Assembly (NCBI GenBank): GCA_964439265.1
Contig: CAYTOA010000002.1
Coordinates: 75,610-139,609 of the forward strand
Reading direction: 5' to 3'
Length of the DNA: 64,000 nucleotides
Source of the DNA: JAGVPT01 sp964439265
Lineage (GTDB): Bacteria; Bacteroidota; Ignavibacteria; UBA10030; UBA8401
The position numbers were made by a program, and so were the translations under genes. Of this stretch, positions 46,748 to 55,624 are shown piece after piece (position 1 is the stretch's first letter; each line of letters opens with the position of its first letter). The notes under the pieces are model-generated. The model was not told the DNA's origin, ran no database searches, and was given only the letters and a program-made list of their open reading frames with translations.

Positions 46748-48511
46748 ATGATTTATAAAAAGCGAACCCACACATGCGGTGAATTGGGCGCGGACCATAT
46801 CGGCCAAGTCGTTACGTTAACGGGTTGGGTTGACCGCCGTCGCGATTTAGGCGGCGTTATCTTCATTGACCTGCGGGACAGATACGGCAAAACGCAGGTT
46901 GTGTTCGGACCTCAGCACAATCAGGAGGTTTATCAGCTTGCGAAGGACCTGAGAAGCGAATATGTCATCTCGGTAACGGGAAAAGTTGAACGCCGCCCTG
47001 AAGGAACCAGCAACGCGGAGCTGTCGACCGGTGAGATTGATATTCTTACGAACGAGCTCACGATCCTGAGTAAATCGGAGACTCCTCCGTTTCCAATCGA
47101 AGAACGGGTTGAAGCAAACGAAGACCTCCGCCTAAAATACCGCTATCTCGACCTTCGCCGCGCGCCGATGCAGCAAGCGCTCATCACCCGGCACAAATTG
47201 TATCAGATCGCCCGCCGCTTTTTCGATGCAAATAAGTTTATTGAGGTCGAGACTCCCGTTCTCATGAGAAGCACTCCGGAAGGAGCGCGCGATTATCTTG
47301 TGCCCAGCCGTGTACATCCGGGAAAGTTTTACGCACTTCCTCAATCTCCCCAAACGTACAAACAGATCCTGATGGTTGCCGGGTTTGACCGGTATTTTCA
47401 GATCGTCAAATGTTTCAGGGATGAAGACCTGCGTGCTGACCGGCAGCCCGAATTTACACAGATCGACGTCGAAATGTCTTTTGTTGATGAAGTTGATATC
47501 CAGTCGATCACCGAAGGCGTCATCAAGAACTTCTTTTCAGAAGTCAAAGGAATAAGCCTTTCAACTCCTTTTCTGCGGATGACATACAAAGAAGCGATGG
47601 AAGGTTACGGGAGCGACAAACCCGATTTGCGTTTCGCATTGAAGTTTGCTGATTTCAGCGATATCGTTGCGGGGTCGGGATTCAAAGTCTTCGCTGAGAA
47701 TGTGGCGAAAGGGGGAGTTGTTGCCGGGTTTACCGTTCCCGGAGGAACAAGCTACACAAGGAATCAAATGGATAACCTCGTCGACTTTACAAAAGCATTG
47801 GGTGTCGGCGGTTTGGCATATATTAAGGTCACAGAAAAAGGGGCCGAGTCGGCAATTGAAAAATTTCTTGGCAAGGAATTGCTGATGAAAATATGTGACA
47901 GGGCCGGTGCAAAGCTGGGCGACCTGGTCTTGATCGTCTCGGATGCATGGCAAAAGACGTACACTACTCTCGGGACGCTCAGGCTCGAAATGGCAAAACG
48001 GCTGAACCTCATCGACGAATCGAAGAACAGCCTCCTCTGGGTTGTTGACTTTCCTATGTTTGAATTCTCGGAAGAAGAGAAGCGGTACGTTGCAATGCAT
48101 CATCCGTTCACGGCGCCGAAAGTGGAAGACCTCGACTATCTGGATAGCAACCCGGGGAAAGCCCGAGCGCGGGCGTACGACCTGGTGTTGAATGGAAACG
48201 AGATCGCCGGCGGCTCGATCCGTATTCATACGCCCGAATTGCAAAGCAAAGTTTTCGGGCTTCTCGGTATCGGACAGGATGAAGCACGGTCGAAGTTCGG
48301 TTTCATGCTCGACGCATTCCGTTACGGCGCGCCGCCGCACGGCGGAATCGCATTTGGCCTCGACCGTATCACCATGCTGCTTACTGGTGCAAAATCGATT
48401 CGTGATGTCATTGCGTTTCCCAAGACGAGCAGCGGCATGTCGTTAATGGACGACTCGCCGTCCGAAGTAGACAAGAAACAGCTGGACGAGCTCCATATCC
48501 GCTTAAAGTAA
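46748..48511 (+). CDS. aspS: Aspartyl-tRNA synthetase
   Basis: 587 residues, normal bacterial length. An OB-fold anticodon domain (about 1-110, VVTLTGWVDRRRDLGGVIFI) is followed by class II motif 1, motif 2 (VKCFRDEDLRADRQPEFTQI), the bacterial GAD insertion (about 290-410) and motif 3 (GGIAFGLDRITMLLTG). It charges tRNA-Asp, and possibly tRNA-Asn if the enzyme is non-discriminating; I cannot tell which from inspection. A hairpin with T-run lies 42 bases before the start. Confidence 0.97.
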   Translation: MIYKKRTHTCGELGADHIGQVVTLTGWVDRRRDLGGVIFIDLRDRYGKTQVVFGPQHNQEVYQLAKDLRSEYVISVTGKVERRPEGTSNAELSTGEIDILTNELTILSKSETPPFPIEERVEANEDLRLKYRYLDLRRAPMQQALITRHKLYQIARRFFDANKFIEVETPVLMRSTPEGARDYLVPSRVHPGKFYALPQSPQTYKQILMVAGFDRYFQIVKCFRDEDLRADRQPEFTQIDVEMSFVDEVDIQSITEGVIKNFFSEVKGISLSTPFLRMTYKEAMEGYGSDKPDLRFALKFADFSDIVAGSGFKVFAENVAKGGVVAGFTVPGGTSYTRNQMDNLVDFTKALGVGGLAYIKVTEKGAESAIEKFLGKELLMKICDRAGAKLGDLVLIVSDAWQKTYTTLGTLRLEMAKRLNLIDESKNSLLWVVDFPMFEFSEEEKRYVAMHHPFTAPKVEDLDYLDSNPGKARARAYDLVLNGNEIAGGSIRIHTPELQSKVFGLLGIGQDEARSKFGFMLDAFRYGAPPHGGIAFGLDRITMLLTGAKSIRDVIAFPKTSSGMSLMDDSPSEVDKKQLDELHIRLK

Positions 48512-48546
48512 TATTTTGATGACCGAGAGAAGAATCAAACGAATGT

Positions 48547-48569
48547 TTTGCTTGGCGTCTTGGCGGTTC
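48547..48569 (-). repeat. Third copy of the CGCCAAG intergenic repeat
   Basis: On the minus strand GAACCGCCAAGACGCCAAG followed by CAAAAC, matching the unit at 22331-22420. It sits 12 bases before the AtuA-like gene start. Confidence 0.7.
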
Positions 48570-48580
48570 AGTCAACAAGC

Positions 48581-50097
48581 ATGAAGCAATCAATTCGCAT
48601 AGCAAGCGGGCAAGGTTTTTGGGGTGATCTGCCGACCGCGCCTGTCGCGCAGGTGAGAAACGGGCCTGTCGATTACATGATGATGGACTACCTGGCAGAA
48701 GTCACGATGTCCATCCTGCAGAAGCAGAAGATGAGAGAGCCAAAGCTCGGTTATGCAAAAGATATCGTGCCGCTGTTTGAGGAGATTCTTCCCGACGTTG
48801 TAAACAAGAACATTCGCGTGANNNNNNNNNNNNNNNNNNNNNNNNNNNNNNNNNNNNNNNNNNNNNNNNNNNNNNNNNNNNNNNNNNNNNNNNNNNNNNN
48901 NNNNNNNNNNNNNNNNNNNNNGTGCCGCTGTTTGAGGAGATTCTTCCCGACGTTGTAAACAAGAACATTCGCGTGATCACAAACGGCGGAGGAGTGAACC
49001 CGATCGCGTGCCGCGATGCGATCTTCGCCGTAGCTGAAAAACTGAAGATCAGGGGACTCAAAGTAGGCGTTGTTCTCGGCGACGATATTCTTGGAGAGAT
49101 TGACAGGCTTGGAGCTCAGGGGATCGAGCTCGACAATATGGAGAACGGGGAGAGTCTTCAGTCCATACGGCCGAACGTGATAAGTGCGAACGTCTACTTT
49201 GGAGCGTTCCCGATTGTTGAAGCACTTCAACAAGGCGCCCAGATTGTCATCACTGGAAGGACGACAGATACCGGATTGACGCTTGCCCCGATGATCTACG
49301 AATTCGGCTGGAATGCTTCGGATTGGAATAAGCTGGCCGCAGGAACTGTTACAGGACACATTCTGGAATGCGGCGGCCAGGCGAGCGGAGGAAATTTTTC
49401 CGGGGATTGGAGATCTGTTCCGGACCTGGCGCACATCGGATTTCCCATTGCCGAAGCTCATCCGGATGGAACGGTCGTCATCACCAAGCACGACAGAACC
49501 GGCGGCCTCGTTTCAAGCGCAACGGTGAAGGAGCAGCTTGTGTACGAGATCGGAGATCCAAAGAATTACATTACTCCCGATTGCATTGCGGACTTCACGA
49601 CGATTCAGCTAAAAGATGCCGCGGCTAATCGGGTCGAAGTGAGCGGCGTGAAAGGGAAGCCCGCTACAAATTTCTATAAAGTTTCGATGTCCTATTTTGA
49701 CGGGTATACGGCTTTTGGAACACTGACGTATGCCTGGCCCGACGCACTCGAGAAGGCATCAAAAGCCGACGAAATTCTTCGCATCCGGCTTTCAGATCTG
49801 CATCTGAATTTCGATGAGATCCGCACCGAGTTTCTTGGCTATGATTCCTGTTTCGGTCCGCTTGCAGAGAACGCGCAGACGATGAATGAAGTTGTTCTGA
49901 GAATGGGTGTGCGGAGCCGGGATAAGGAAGCAGTCAACCGGTTTTCGAAAGAACTTGCGCCGCTGATCCTCACCGGCCCCCCCGCCGTGACAGGCTTTGC
50001 AGGAGGCCGGCCAAAGCCGAGCGAAGTGATAGCGTACTGGCCTGCACTGATCCCGAAGTCGGCGGTAACTCCTACAGTGATCGTGGAAGAGCATTGA
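48581..50097 (+). CDS. AtuA-like (DUF1446) protein, interrupted by a scaffold gap
   Basis: Start ATG at 48581 (MKQSIRIASGQGFWGD). The reading is broken by 100 N at 48822-48921. The 55 bases before the gap (48767-48821) are repeated exactly after it (48922-48976), and collapsing them gives one continuous frame through RVITNGGGVNPIACRDAIF. The real protein is about 450 residues. It matches the acyclic-terpene-utilisation AtuA family: ITGRTTDTGLTLAPMIYEFG, then ECGGQASGGNFSGDW. The partner domain is encoded separately by the next gene, which overlaps by 4 bases. No acyl-CoA carboxylase genes are near, so terpene breakdown is not established. Confidence 0.85.
48822..48921. other. Assembly gap (100 N)
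   Basis: Exactly 100 N, the default filler for unknown gap size, with identical 55-base flanks. The two contigs overlap, so the true distance is minus 55 and nothing is missing. Confidence 0.95.
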
Positions 50098-50417
50098 ATA
50101 TTCAGCTTATTCAAATTGCGCACGCGCGGTCGGGCGACAAGGGGGATACGGGAAATGTCGGAGTGATCGCCCGGAAGCCGGAGTACTATCCGCTGCTCGT
50201 GAAATATTTGACGCCAGAAAGGGTGAAGCAGCACTTTGCCGGAATTTGCATCGGAAGAGTCGAACGCTTCGAACTGCCGAATTTGGGAGCCCTGAATTTC
50301 CTTCTGCACGAAACGCTCGGGGGCGGCGGAACACTTTCACTTAAAAACGATGCTCAGGGCAAAGCTTTGAGCAGCGTGATGTTAAGGATGAAATTGGAAA
50401 TTACAGAAACAATTTAA
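50094..50417 (+). CDS. AtuA C-terminal (ferredoxin-fold) domain protein
   Basis: 107 residues from a TTG that overlaps the stop of the AtuA-like gene, with GGAAGAG upstream. HARSGDKGDTGNVGVIARKP and the end LGGGGTLSLKNDAQGKALSS match the C-terminal domain fused to AtuA in other bacteria. Here the two parts are separate genes and are probably translated together to form one complex. Function within the pair is unknown. Confidence 0.85.
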   Translation: MNIQLIQIAHARSGDKGDTGNVGVIARKPEYYPLLVKYLTPERVKQHFAGICIGRVERFELPNLGALNFLLHETLGGGGTLSLKNDAQGKALSSVMLRMKLEITETI

Positions 50418-50431
50418 TTACAGGACGCCTG

Positions 50432-51533
50432 ATGTTTGAAGAATCAAAATCGCAATTGAAATCAGCTGTTGAACGTCTCGGCAAACTTCGGGGGTTTCTT
50501 TGACCTTGACACAAAGGAAAAGAAGATCGGTGAACTTCAGGGACACTCCTCGGCGGCAGGATTTTGGAACGACAATGTTGCCGCTCAGAAGGTGCTTCAG
50601 GAGATCAATCAGAATAAGCAATGGGTCGATCAATGGTCGAAAATAAAAACGCGAATTGAAGATGCTCAAACGCTGATTGAGCTCGCCGAAGAATCAAAAG
50701 ACGAATCCTACCAGAAAGACATTTCCGCCGAAATCGCGCTCATCGAGCAGGCACTCGCCGACATTGAATTCAAGAACATGTTGAGCGGTGTCGACGACCA
50801 TCGCAACGCCATTCTGAATATTCATTCCGGTGCCGGGGGGACCGAGTCGCAGGATTGGGCCGATATGCTCCTTCGGATGTATACCCGTTGGTGTGAAAAC
50901 AAAAAGTACAAAGTGTCGCTCGTGGAGCGGCTGGATGGAGACGGTGCAGGGATCAAAAGCGCGACATTGGAAGTTGTCGGCGACCACGCCTTCGGATACC
51001 TGAAGGCGGAAATCGGCGTTCACCGGCTCGTGAGGATATCTCCTTTTGACGCGAATAAACGACGGCATACTTCGTTCGCTTCTGTTTTCGTCTATCCCGA
51101 GATCGACGATGATATCGAGATCGAAGTCAATCCGGCGGATGTTGAAATGGACACCTACCGGGCCGGAGGAAAAGGGGGACAGAACGTGAATAAAGTTGAA
51201 ACGGCGGTTCGCCTGCGGCATATTCCCAGCGGCGTGATCGTCGCCTGCCAGGAGGAGCGGTCACAATTCCAGAACAGGGAACGGGCTATGAAAATGCTGA
51301 AATCGCGTCTCTACCAGATCCGGCGCGAAGAGGAGGAAGCTCGCCTGGCGGTCATCGAAGGGACAAAAAAGAAAATTGAATGGGGGAGCCAGATCCGCTC
51401 GTACGTCTTCCATCCGTACAATATGGTGAAAGACCACCGCACCGACGTCGAGACGAGCGACGTGCACGGCGTCATGGACGGAGACCTCGATAAATTCATC
51501 AAGGGGTACCTCATGATGTTCGGCGGAAAATAA
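50432..51533 (+). CDS. prfB: Peptide chain release factor 2, with programmed +1 frameshift
   Basis: The gene starts at ATG 50432 and reads 23 codons (MFEESKSQLKSAVERLGKLR and GFL) to an in-frame TGA at 50501. It then continues in the +1 frame (DLDTKEKKIGELQGHSSAAG) to 51533, in total 366 residues. The class I release factor motif GGQ is in RAGGKGGQNVNKVETAVR. RF2 reads UAA and UGA. When RF2 is scarce, ribosomes pause at the UGA and slip, so the protein controls its own level. A start at 50469 in the second frame is a by-product of this arrangement. Confidence 0.97.
50490..50503 (+). promoter_or_regulatory. prfB recoding site
   Basis: Five G (50490-50494) act as an internal Shine-Dalgarno, followed by TTT, the slippery CTT and TGA with C next. 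The spacing is the same as in the Escherichia coli prfB site. Confidence 0.95.
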
Positions 51534-51562
51534 CTTCAACAGACGGGAAATCGAACGATCCG

Positions 51563-52792
51563 ATGCCGTATACTTCATTCATAGCACGACGCTATCTCAA
51601 ATTCCGGCGCGGCTCGGGGAAAAAGGATTTCATTTCGTTCCTCACATTCATCGCCATTGCGGGCATTACCCTTGGCGTTGCCGCCCTTATCATCACGCTC
51701 ACCATCCTCGCCGGATTCGAACACGAGATCAAATCAAAAGTAGCAGGCTTCACAACGCATATTCAGGTAACGGGCTTTCAAAGCCAGACGTTTAAGAATT
51801 ACGACGCAGCCGCCGAGAAGATGCACAATGCCGTCAGCGGCATCGAGGCGGTCTCACCGTTCGTTGCAAAGGAAGGGATGGTGAGTTTTGGCAGCGACGT
51901 TGAAGGAGTATTGGTGAAAGGAGTTGAACCCGAGAACGATATCACCACCGCCAAGAATTATATCGTTGAAGGGGCGTACGAATTGAGGGATAAAAAAGGG
52001 GAGATCGCGGCATGCGTGATCGGCAGAAAGCTTCTCTTAAAATTACATGCGCATTGCGGAGATACGATCGCTGTGTTCGGCCTGACGGGAAGTTATTATG
52101 ATATGCATCAGCCGAAGATCGTACCGTTTGTCATCGCCGGCGTGTACGAGTCCGGAATGGCGGAATACGACGATGTGTATCTGTTCACCAATATCTCGGC
52201 CGCGCAGGAATTGTTCATGCTCGGATCCGCTTCCACAGGCTTCGACGTCCTCCTGAAAGATATCGATACTGCGCCCGCAATTGCGGAAAAGATACAAGAC
52301 GTGATGGGCTACCCGTACTACCCGCGGACCTTATTCCAGCTCTATCGAAACCTGTTCACATGGATCGAGCTGCAGAAGCAGCCGGTCCCAATCATTCTGG
52401 GCCTCATCATTCTCGTGGCCACTGTGAACATTATCGGCACGCTGCTTATGGTCGTTATGGAAAAAACAAATCAGATAGGCATCCTCAAGTCGATGGGTTC
52501 GTCGAACTCTGATATCAAAAAGATCTTTCTGTTCGAAGGATTGTTCATAGGCCTGACGGGAACGATCCTCGGGGATTGCTTTGCGTTCGTTGTGTGCTGG
52601 GCTCAGCAGACGTTTCACTTTTTCTCTCTCAACTCCTCCATTTATTTCATGACGCAGGTTCCCATACTGTTGCACTGGCAGAATTTCGTCCTGGTGTCGG
52701 TTATCGCTTTCGTGCTTTGCTTGCTTGCCGCGTATATTCCGTCCGCGATCGCGGCCCGGCTGGATCCGATCCGTTCAATACGGTTTCATTGA
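51563..52792 (+). CDS. Lol-type ABC transporter permease (FtsX/MacB fold), first copy
   Basis: 409 residues. N-terminal SFIARRYLKFRRGSGKKDFI, then a membrane helix (about 25-50), a large periplasmic domain (about 50-265) and three C-terminal helices (about 275-400) with the FtsX-type NIIGTLLMVVMEKTNQIGIL motif. LolC/E proteins extract lipoproteins from the inner membrane. The stop overlaps the start of the second permease by one base, and the ATPase gene follows. Confidence 0.9.
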   Translation: MPYTSFIARRYLKFRRGSGKKDFISFLTFIAIAGITLGVAALIITLTILAGFEHEIKSKVAGFTTHIQVTGFQSQTFKNYDAAAEKMHNAVSGIEAVSPFVAKEGMVSFGSDVEGVLVKGVEPENDITTAKNYIVEGAYELRDKKGEIAACVIGRKLLLKLHAHCGDTIAVFGLTGSYYDMHQPKIVPFVIAGVYESGMAEYDDVYLFTNISAAQELFMLGSASTGFDVLLKDIDTAPAIAEKIQDVMGYPYYPRTLFQLYRNLFTWIELQKQPVPIILGLIILVATVNIIGTLLMVVMEKTNQIGILKSMGSSNSDIKKIFLFEGLFIGLTGTILGDCFAFVVCWAQQTFHFFSLNSSIYFMTQVPILLHWQNFVLVSVIAFVLCLLAAYIPSAIAARLDPIRSIRFH

Positions 52793-54018
52793 TGTCATTC
52801 AAGACCTTCATAGCAAAACGGTATCTTCTCTCGAAAAAAGAGGCGGGATTCATTACCGTCATCTCGGTGATCTCCATCGTAGGTATCACGATCGGCGTGG
52901 CCGCGCTTATCGTCGTCCTTTCTGTTTTTAACGGCTTCAACGGACTCGTGACGTCGATTCTGATCGGCTTTGACCCCCATCTTCGCGTTGAACAAACGGA
53001 ACATACAACGACGGAGCAACTGAGCCGGCTTTCGGAAATGCTGCGGACAGACCCAACCGTGAGCGGCGTTGGAGCGTTCGTGAGCGGCAAAGCGATGATC
53101 GTGTCGAGGAGCCAGAGCAAAGTCGTCTTCGTGCGCGGGCTTGAGGCAGCCAGTGTTGACAAAGTGACCGGCGTGACGAAAGATATCGTGCTGGGAGAAA
53201 TCAACTTTCTTGATTCCACCGCCCGCGATATGATCGTGGGCATGACGCTCGCAGACAGACTCGGCATCGTCACCGGGGACAGTGTGCTGATGGTCAGCGC
53301 CGCCGGTTCCCAGCGGGCGCTTCTCGGCTTCGGTGCACCGGTCGTCAGGCCGTTCCGTGTGGCCGCGATCTATGAATCAAACAACAAGGATTACGACGCG
53401 TTGTATGGTTACATGTCGCTGCCTTCCGCCCAGCAGCTCTTTCAAACGGGAGAAAACATTCACGGATATGAAGTCCGATGCCGGGACATTAATTACTCCG
53501 AGGCATTGAAATCCAAAATTGAGGAAATGTTTCCTTCGGATTTTAACGTCATGACGTGGTATGATCTCCACAAAGATCTGTACTCGGTAATGAAAATCGA
53601 ACGGTGGCTGGCCTATGCCATCTTGTGTCTCATCATCGGAGTTGCGACATTCAACTTGCTGGGATCTCTCACGATGTCGGTGATCGCCAAGACGCGCGAT
53701 ATCGGGATTCTCAAAGCAATGGGAGCAACGAAGCAGGATGTGATAGCGATTTTTCAATTTGAAGGACTTTTCATCGGGATGATCGGCACGGTGGCAGGAA
53801 GTTTGCTCGGGCTTGCTGTCTGCTATTTGCAGATCCACTATCAGTTGTTTGCCCTCGACCCGACCGTCTATATTATTCCGGCGATCCCGGTTGAGGTCCA
53901 TCCTTTGGATTTTCTTTCCGTTGCAGGGGCGGCGCTCGGGTTGAGTTACGCCGCGACATTATATCCCGCAAAACGTGCGGCGGCGCTCCTTCCCGCCACC
54001 GCCATTCGGTGGGAATAA
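52792..54018 (+). CDS. Lol-type ABC transporter permease, second copy
   Basis: 408 residues from the ATG at 52792, overlapping the previous stop (TGATG). Same layout as its neighbour: FIAKRYLLSKKEAGFITVIS, one N-terminal helix, a periplasmic domain and three C-terminal helices with LLGSLTMSVIAKTRDIGILK and AMGAT. The two permeases are paralogues that probably form the LolC/LolE-like heterodimer. Upstream in-frame codons exist inside the first gene, but homology begins at MSFKTF. Confidence 0.9.
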   Translation: MSFKTFIAKRYLLSKKEAGFITVISVISIVGITIGVAALIVVLSVFNGFNGLVTSILIGFDPHLRVEQTEHTTTEQLSRLSEMLRTDPTVSGVGAFVSGKAMIVSRSQSKVVFVRGLEAASVDKVTGVTKDIVLGEINFLDSTARDMIVGMTLADRLGIVTGDSVLMVSAAGSQRALLGFGAPVVRPFRVAAIYESNNKDYDALYGYMSLPSAQQLFQTGENIHGYEVRCRDINYSEALKSKIEEMFPSDFNVMTWYDLHKDLYSVMKIERWLAYAILCLIIGVATFNLLGSLTMSVIAKTRDIGILKAMGATKQDVIAIFQFEGLFIGMIGTVAGSLLGLAVCYLQIHYQLFALDPTVYIIPAIPVEVHPLDFLSVAGAALGLSYAATLYPAKRAAALLPATAIRWE

Positions 54019-54030
54019 ACAGGAGTTACG

Positions 54031-54708
54031 ATGCTTCTTTCAGTGATCAATATCCACCGGCGGTTTGAAATCGGCGGCGGCAAATTCCTCGAGGTTCTCA
54101 AAGGCGTTTCGATGGACGTGAGAGCGGGAGAAATCGTCGCGATCGTCGGTCCCTCGGGAGCGGGAAAGAGCACGCTGCTGCATATCCTCGGTATGATCGA
54201 CCGGCCCGATGAAGGAGAAGTTTTGTTGGAAGGGAAAAGAGTCTTCGATGTGAAGGACGAAGCTCTCGCTTCTATCCGGAACAAAGAGATTGGTTTCGTT
54301 TTTCAGTTTCATCATTTGCTCCCGGAATTTACTGCAGCAGAGAATGTCGCGATTCCGGCACTCATCGCGGGGGAACGGCTTTCGCCTTCGTTAGAACGAG
54401 CGAACGTGCTCCTTGCCGATGTCGGACTTGCAGGGCGTGTCGGCCACAAGCCGAACGAGCTTTCCGGAGGGGAACAACAGCGCGTCGCGGTCGCGCGCGC
54501 TCTGATGAACTCGCCGAAACTCATTCTTGCCGATGAGCCGTCCGGTAACCTAGATTCCGAGAACGCTCAGGCGCTCCATTCCATGATCCTCGAATTGAGA
54601 GAAAAACATCAGCAAACGTTTGTGATCGTCACTCATAATAAGGAATTTTCCGCTATGGCTGACCGCGTTATTACGCTCGTCGACGGGATTGTTCAGGCTC
54701 CGCGGTAG
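54031..54708 (+). CDS. lolD: Lol-type ABC transporter ATPase
   Basis: 225 residues; AGGAG precedes the start. Walker A GPSGAGKST (40-48), Q-loop FQFHHLLPEF (about 91-100, the FHHLLPEFTA wording is typical of LolD), signature LSGGEQQ (144-150), Walker B LILADEP (164-170) and H-loop VTHN. With the two permeases immediately upstream it forms the lipoprotein-release machine of the inner membrane. That is needed here because two surface lipoproteins are encoded in this window. Confidence 0.92.
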   Translation: MLLSVINIHRRFEIGGGKFLEVLKGVSMDVRAGEIVAIVGPSGAGKSTLLHILGMIDRPDEGEVLLEGKRVFDVKDEALASIRNKEIGFVFQFHHLLPEFTAAENVAIPALIAGERLSPSLERANVLLADVGLAGRVGHKPNELSGGEQQRVAVARALMNSPKLILADEPSGNLDSENAQALHSMILELREKHQQTFVIVTHNKEFSAMADRVITLVDGIVQAPR

Positions 54709-54773
54709 AACGGAGAGGTTCATTCGAACGAGGATGTATACGGTCCAGACGTCCGGCGATCGATGCGTACAAT

Positions 54774-54810
54774 AAAAAATGCGATGCATTTGTTTGCATC
54801 GCATTTTTTT
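54774..54810. terminator. Bidirectional terminator
   Basis: AAAAAATGCGATGCA (54774-54788), loop TTTGTT, TGCATCGCATTTTTT (54795-54809). A-run and T-run on either side serve the Lol operon (plus) and the pilin-like gene (minus). Confidence 0.93.
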
Positions 54811-54833
54811 GAGGAACGAAATTCGTCGAGCTC

Positions 54834-55247
54834 TCAGCTAAGCCTTGTATATTCTGCCGGGTCCGGCTGCTGGTAGATTCGTTGCACTGTCCACTTCACG
54901 CCGTTGTACTGCAGAATGGCTATCATTGTTACCTGGAATCCATTATAAGATCCGACCGAGGTGATCCTCATTTGTGTCGATGTGAGTGATGCGGGCCGGT
55001 CTCCCGTATAGGTCACACTTCCGCCGTTGAAGCTAACGGCGCTTGAAGGGTAAGACGCCGCAGAATTCCCAGCGGTTTCGCCTAAAGCGAATCGAATCCC
55101 GGCATTTGCGATCTGCCGCGCCTGATCGTGGAAAGCCTGAGACTGTGCGACGTTGTAGATGGCCTGGTCAGTTGTCGTAAAGAGCAACGTGTACATTCCA
55201 ATCATAATGTATGCGCCAAGGCCTACAAGAATTTTTGAAGTTCCCAT
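54834..55247 (-). CDS. Small secreted or membrane protein, prepilin-like
   Basis: 137 residues with one N-terminal hydrophobic helix (about 5-27) continuing into a helical stretch with Ala and Gly (FHDQARQIANAGIRFALGE), then a beta-rich C-terminal part. This resembles PilX/PilV-type minor pilin organisation, but there is no G-F-T-L-x-E prepilin cleavage motif, so the assignment is weak. No pilus genes are nearby. Confidence 0.5.
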   Translation of the reverse strand: MGTSKILVGLGAYIMIGMYTLLFTTTDQAIYNVAQSQAFHDQARQIANAGIRFALGETAGNSAASYPSSAVSFNGGSVTYTGDRPASLTSTQMRITSVGSYNGFQVTMIAILQYNGVKWTVQRIYQQPDPAEYTRLS

Positions 55248-55421
55248 ATTTACATTCTCAATTCGTCGGGTTCGAAACCTCAGTGACTCTCGGTGGCACG
55301 TTGATTAGGTGTAATTTAACTTGGCTGGATGTAAATTCAATAGGTACTTAATCGTATTTTTGCGGCTACGGTTATTAAGGGATGGAGCGACAAAAAGTAG
55401 AAGGCGCCTCAGAATTAACAG

Positions 55422-55439
55422 TATTGCGAATTCGCAATA
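55422..55439. promoter_or_regulatory. Perfect 18-bp palindrome between divergent genes
   Basis: TATTGCGAATTCGCAATA equals its reverse complement. It lies in the 377-base gap between the pilin-like gene (minus) and the metalloprotease gene (plus), about 185 bases from each start. It has no T-run. A dimeric repressor site is the simplest reading. Nothing else stands out in this gap. Confidence 0.5.
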
Positions 55440-55624
55440 TTTCAAAAAAGTATGCGAGGGGGAAGGACGAATTTTACGTTCTTGAGCCTGTTGGATAATA
55501 AAGTCGATGGCCGTGGATTGACGGGGCTTGCCGCAGCCCATTCCTTTTCCACATCAAGTTCTCCGGCTTGAATTCTATTATTTCATTCGCTAAGATATTG
55601 CATACGTATCCCATAGCAAACAAA

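Noticed and set aside
48767..48976. 55-base direct repeat as a real duplication
   Set aside because: The copies flank exactly 100 N and collapse to an intact gene, so this is an assembly overlap.
50469..51533. prfB starting in the second frame at 50469
   Set aside because: The frameshift site at 50490-50503 and the 23-codon first segment show that the gene starts at 50432.
54834..55247. True type IV prepilin
   Set aside because: There is no prepilin peptidase motif and no pilus genes nearby; only the general layout is similar.
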